NCBI RefSeq assembly: GCF_019351405.1
Contig: NZ_JAHWZX010000012.1
Location: forward strand, 32,817 to 96,816
Length of the DNA: 64,000 nt
Source of the DNA: Stakelama flava
Lineage (GTDB): Bacteria; Pseudomonadota; Alphaproteobacteria; Sphingomonadales; Sphingomonadaceae
Direction of reading: 5' to 3'
Each line of letters starts with the position of its first letter. Position 1 is the first letter of the stretch. Positions 63,870 through 64,000 of this stretch are shown in pieces. A program made the translations under genes and the position numbers. Below the pieces are notes generated by a model. That model ran no database searches. It saw only the letters and a list, made by a program, of their open reading frames with translations, and was not told the origin of the DNA.

Positions 63870-64000
63870 ATGTCTTTCGATTTTGACATCCTGATAAGCG
63901 GCGCCGGTGCCGCCGGTCTTGCGCTGGCGATCGACCTTGCCCGGCGCGGCGTGCCGTTCCTGCTCCTCGAGCAGAACGACCAGCCGTTCGGCGGTTCGCG
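63870..64000 (+). CDS. FAD-dependent monooxygenase, partial (runs off the window)
   Basis: ATG 63870 opens a frame that reads MSFDFDILISGAGAAGLALA, with the GxGxxG FAD-binding motif at residues 11-16, and continues to the end of the window without a stop codon. The start matches PheA/TfdB-type aromatic hydroxylases. The rest of the gene is outside the window, so family membership is provisional. Confidence 0.75.
   Translation, partial: MSFDFDILISGAGAAGLALAIDLARRGVPFLLLEQNDQPFGGS

Overview
The window looks like about 64 kb of chromosome from a GC-rich alphaproteobacterium, most likely a sphingomonad (order Sphingomonadales). The support is gene order: lpoA-like/rsmI/yraN/gshB, hemW/rdgB/rph next to hrcA-grpE, hslV/hslU, class Ia nrdA/nrdB with a truncated NrdA N-terminus, and many small proteins of sphingomonad type. 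I found no rRNA gene, convincing tRNA, CRISPR array or complete insertion sequence. Several intergenic gaps carry a REP-like CGTCAT...ATCCAG hairpin family.

Layout. 0-2.3 kb: small unknown genes and an S24 (LexA/CI-like) regulator with inverted repeats in front of it. 2.5-8.6 kb: tamA-tamB for outer-membrane assembly. 8.7-10.5 kb: an SDR dehydrogenase and a quinone oxidoreductase. 11.2-12.0 kb: a Xer recombinase. 12.0-16.1 kb: dedA, gshB, yraN and rsmI, divergent from a LpoA/LppC-like lipoprotein. 16.2-21.8 kb: hemW, a CAP-domain lipoprotein, rdgB, rph, a DUF6438-like lipoprotein, hrcA and grpE. 21.8-24.6 kb: glnD. 25-28.3 kb: a lipoprotein, a CPA-type Na+/H+ antiporter with a nucleotide-binding domain, a VOC protein and a small exported protein. 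28.4-31.1 kb: thrS-infC (infC probably starts at ATA). 31.2-33.6 kb: a TauE-like exporter and an orphan, lower-GC, possibly PIN-like gene beside a REP element. 33.7-36.1 kb: LD-carboxypeptidase and a Mur ligase, a plausible peptidoglycan-recycling pair. 36.2-38.8 kb: membrane protein/XRE regulator/exported peptide/hydrolase, then a second hydrolase. 38.9-40.5 kb: gloA-gloB and a lipoprotein. 40.5-43.6 kb: hslV and hslU with an FAD oxidoreductase lipoprotein between them. 43.9-45.9 kb: a gene-transfer-agent-type holin and endolysin, a 57-aa gene and a Crp/Fnr regulator. 46-51.3 kb: truncated haemoglobin, nrdB, a frameshifted small membrane gene, two tandem DUF2171 genes, nrdA and two NrdR-box-like sites. 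51.6-56.1 kb: exported amidase, DUF4345-like membrane protein, FemAB/GNAT-like protein, SDR.

From about 56.1 kb the character changes to accessory and partly decaying DNA: a truncated DUF427 gene beside a 130-bp element with 10-bp terminal inverted repeats, a frameshifted tetR, and a PaoABC-type molybdenum aldehyde oxidoreductase operon whose Mo subunit is split by one base. Then come an O-methyltransferase, three regulators (two MarR, one TetR) and the start of an FAD monooxygenase that runs off the end. Candidate operators sit in three of the regulator-target gaps.

The most interesting observations are the isolated GTA-type lysis cassette, the ATA start of infC, the paired NrdR-like boxes, the oxidoreductase inside hslVU, the orphan PIN-like gene, and the cluster of frameshifts and truncations at 56-60 kb. 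No complete unknown multi-gene system is demonstrated.
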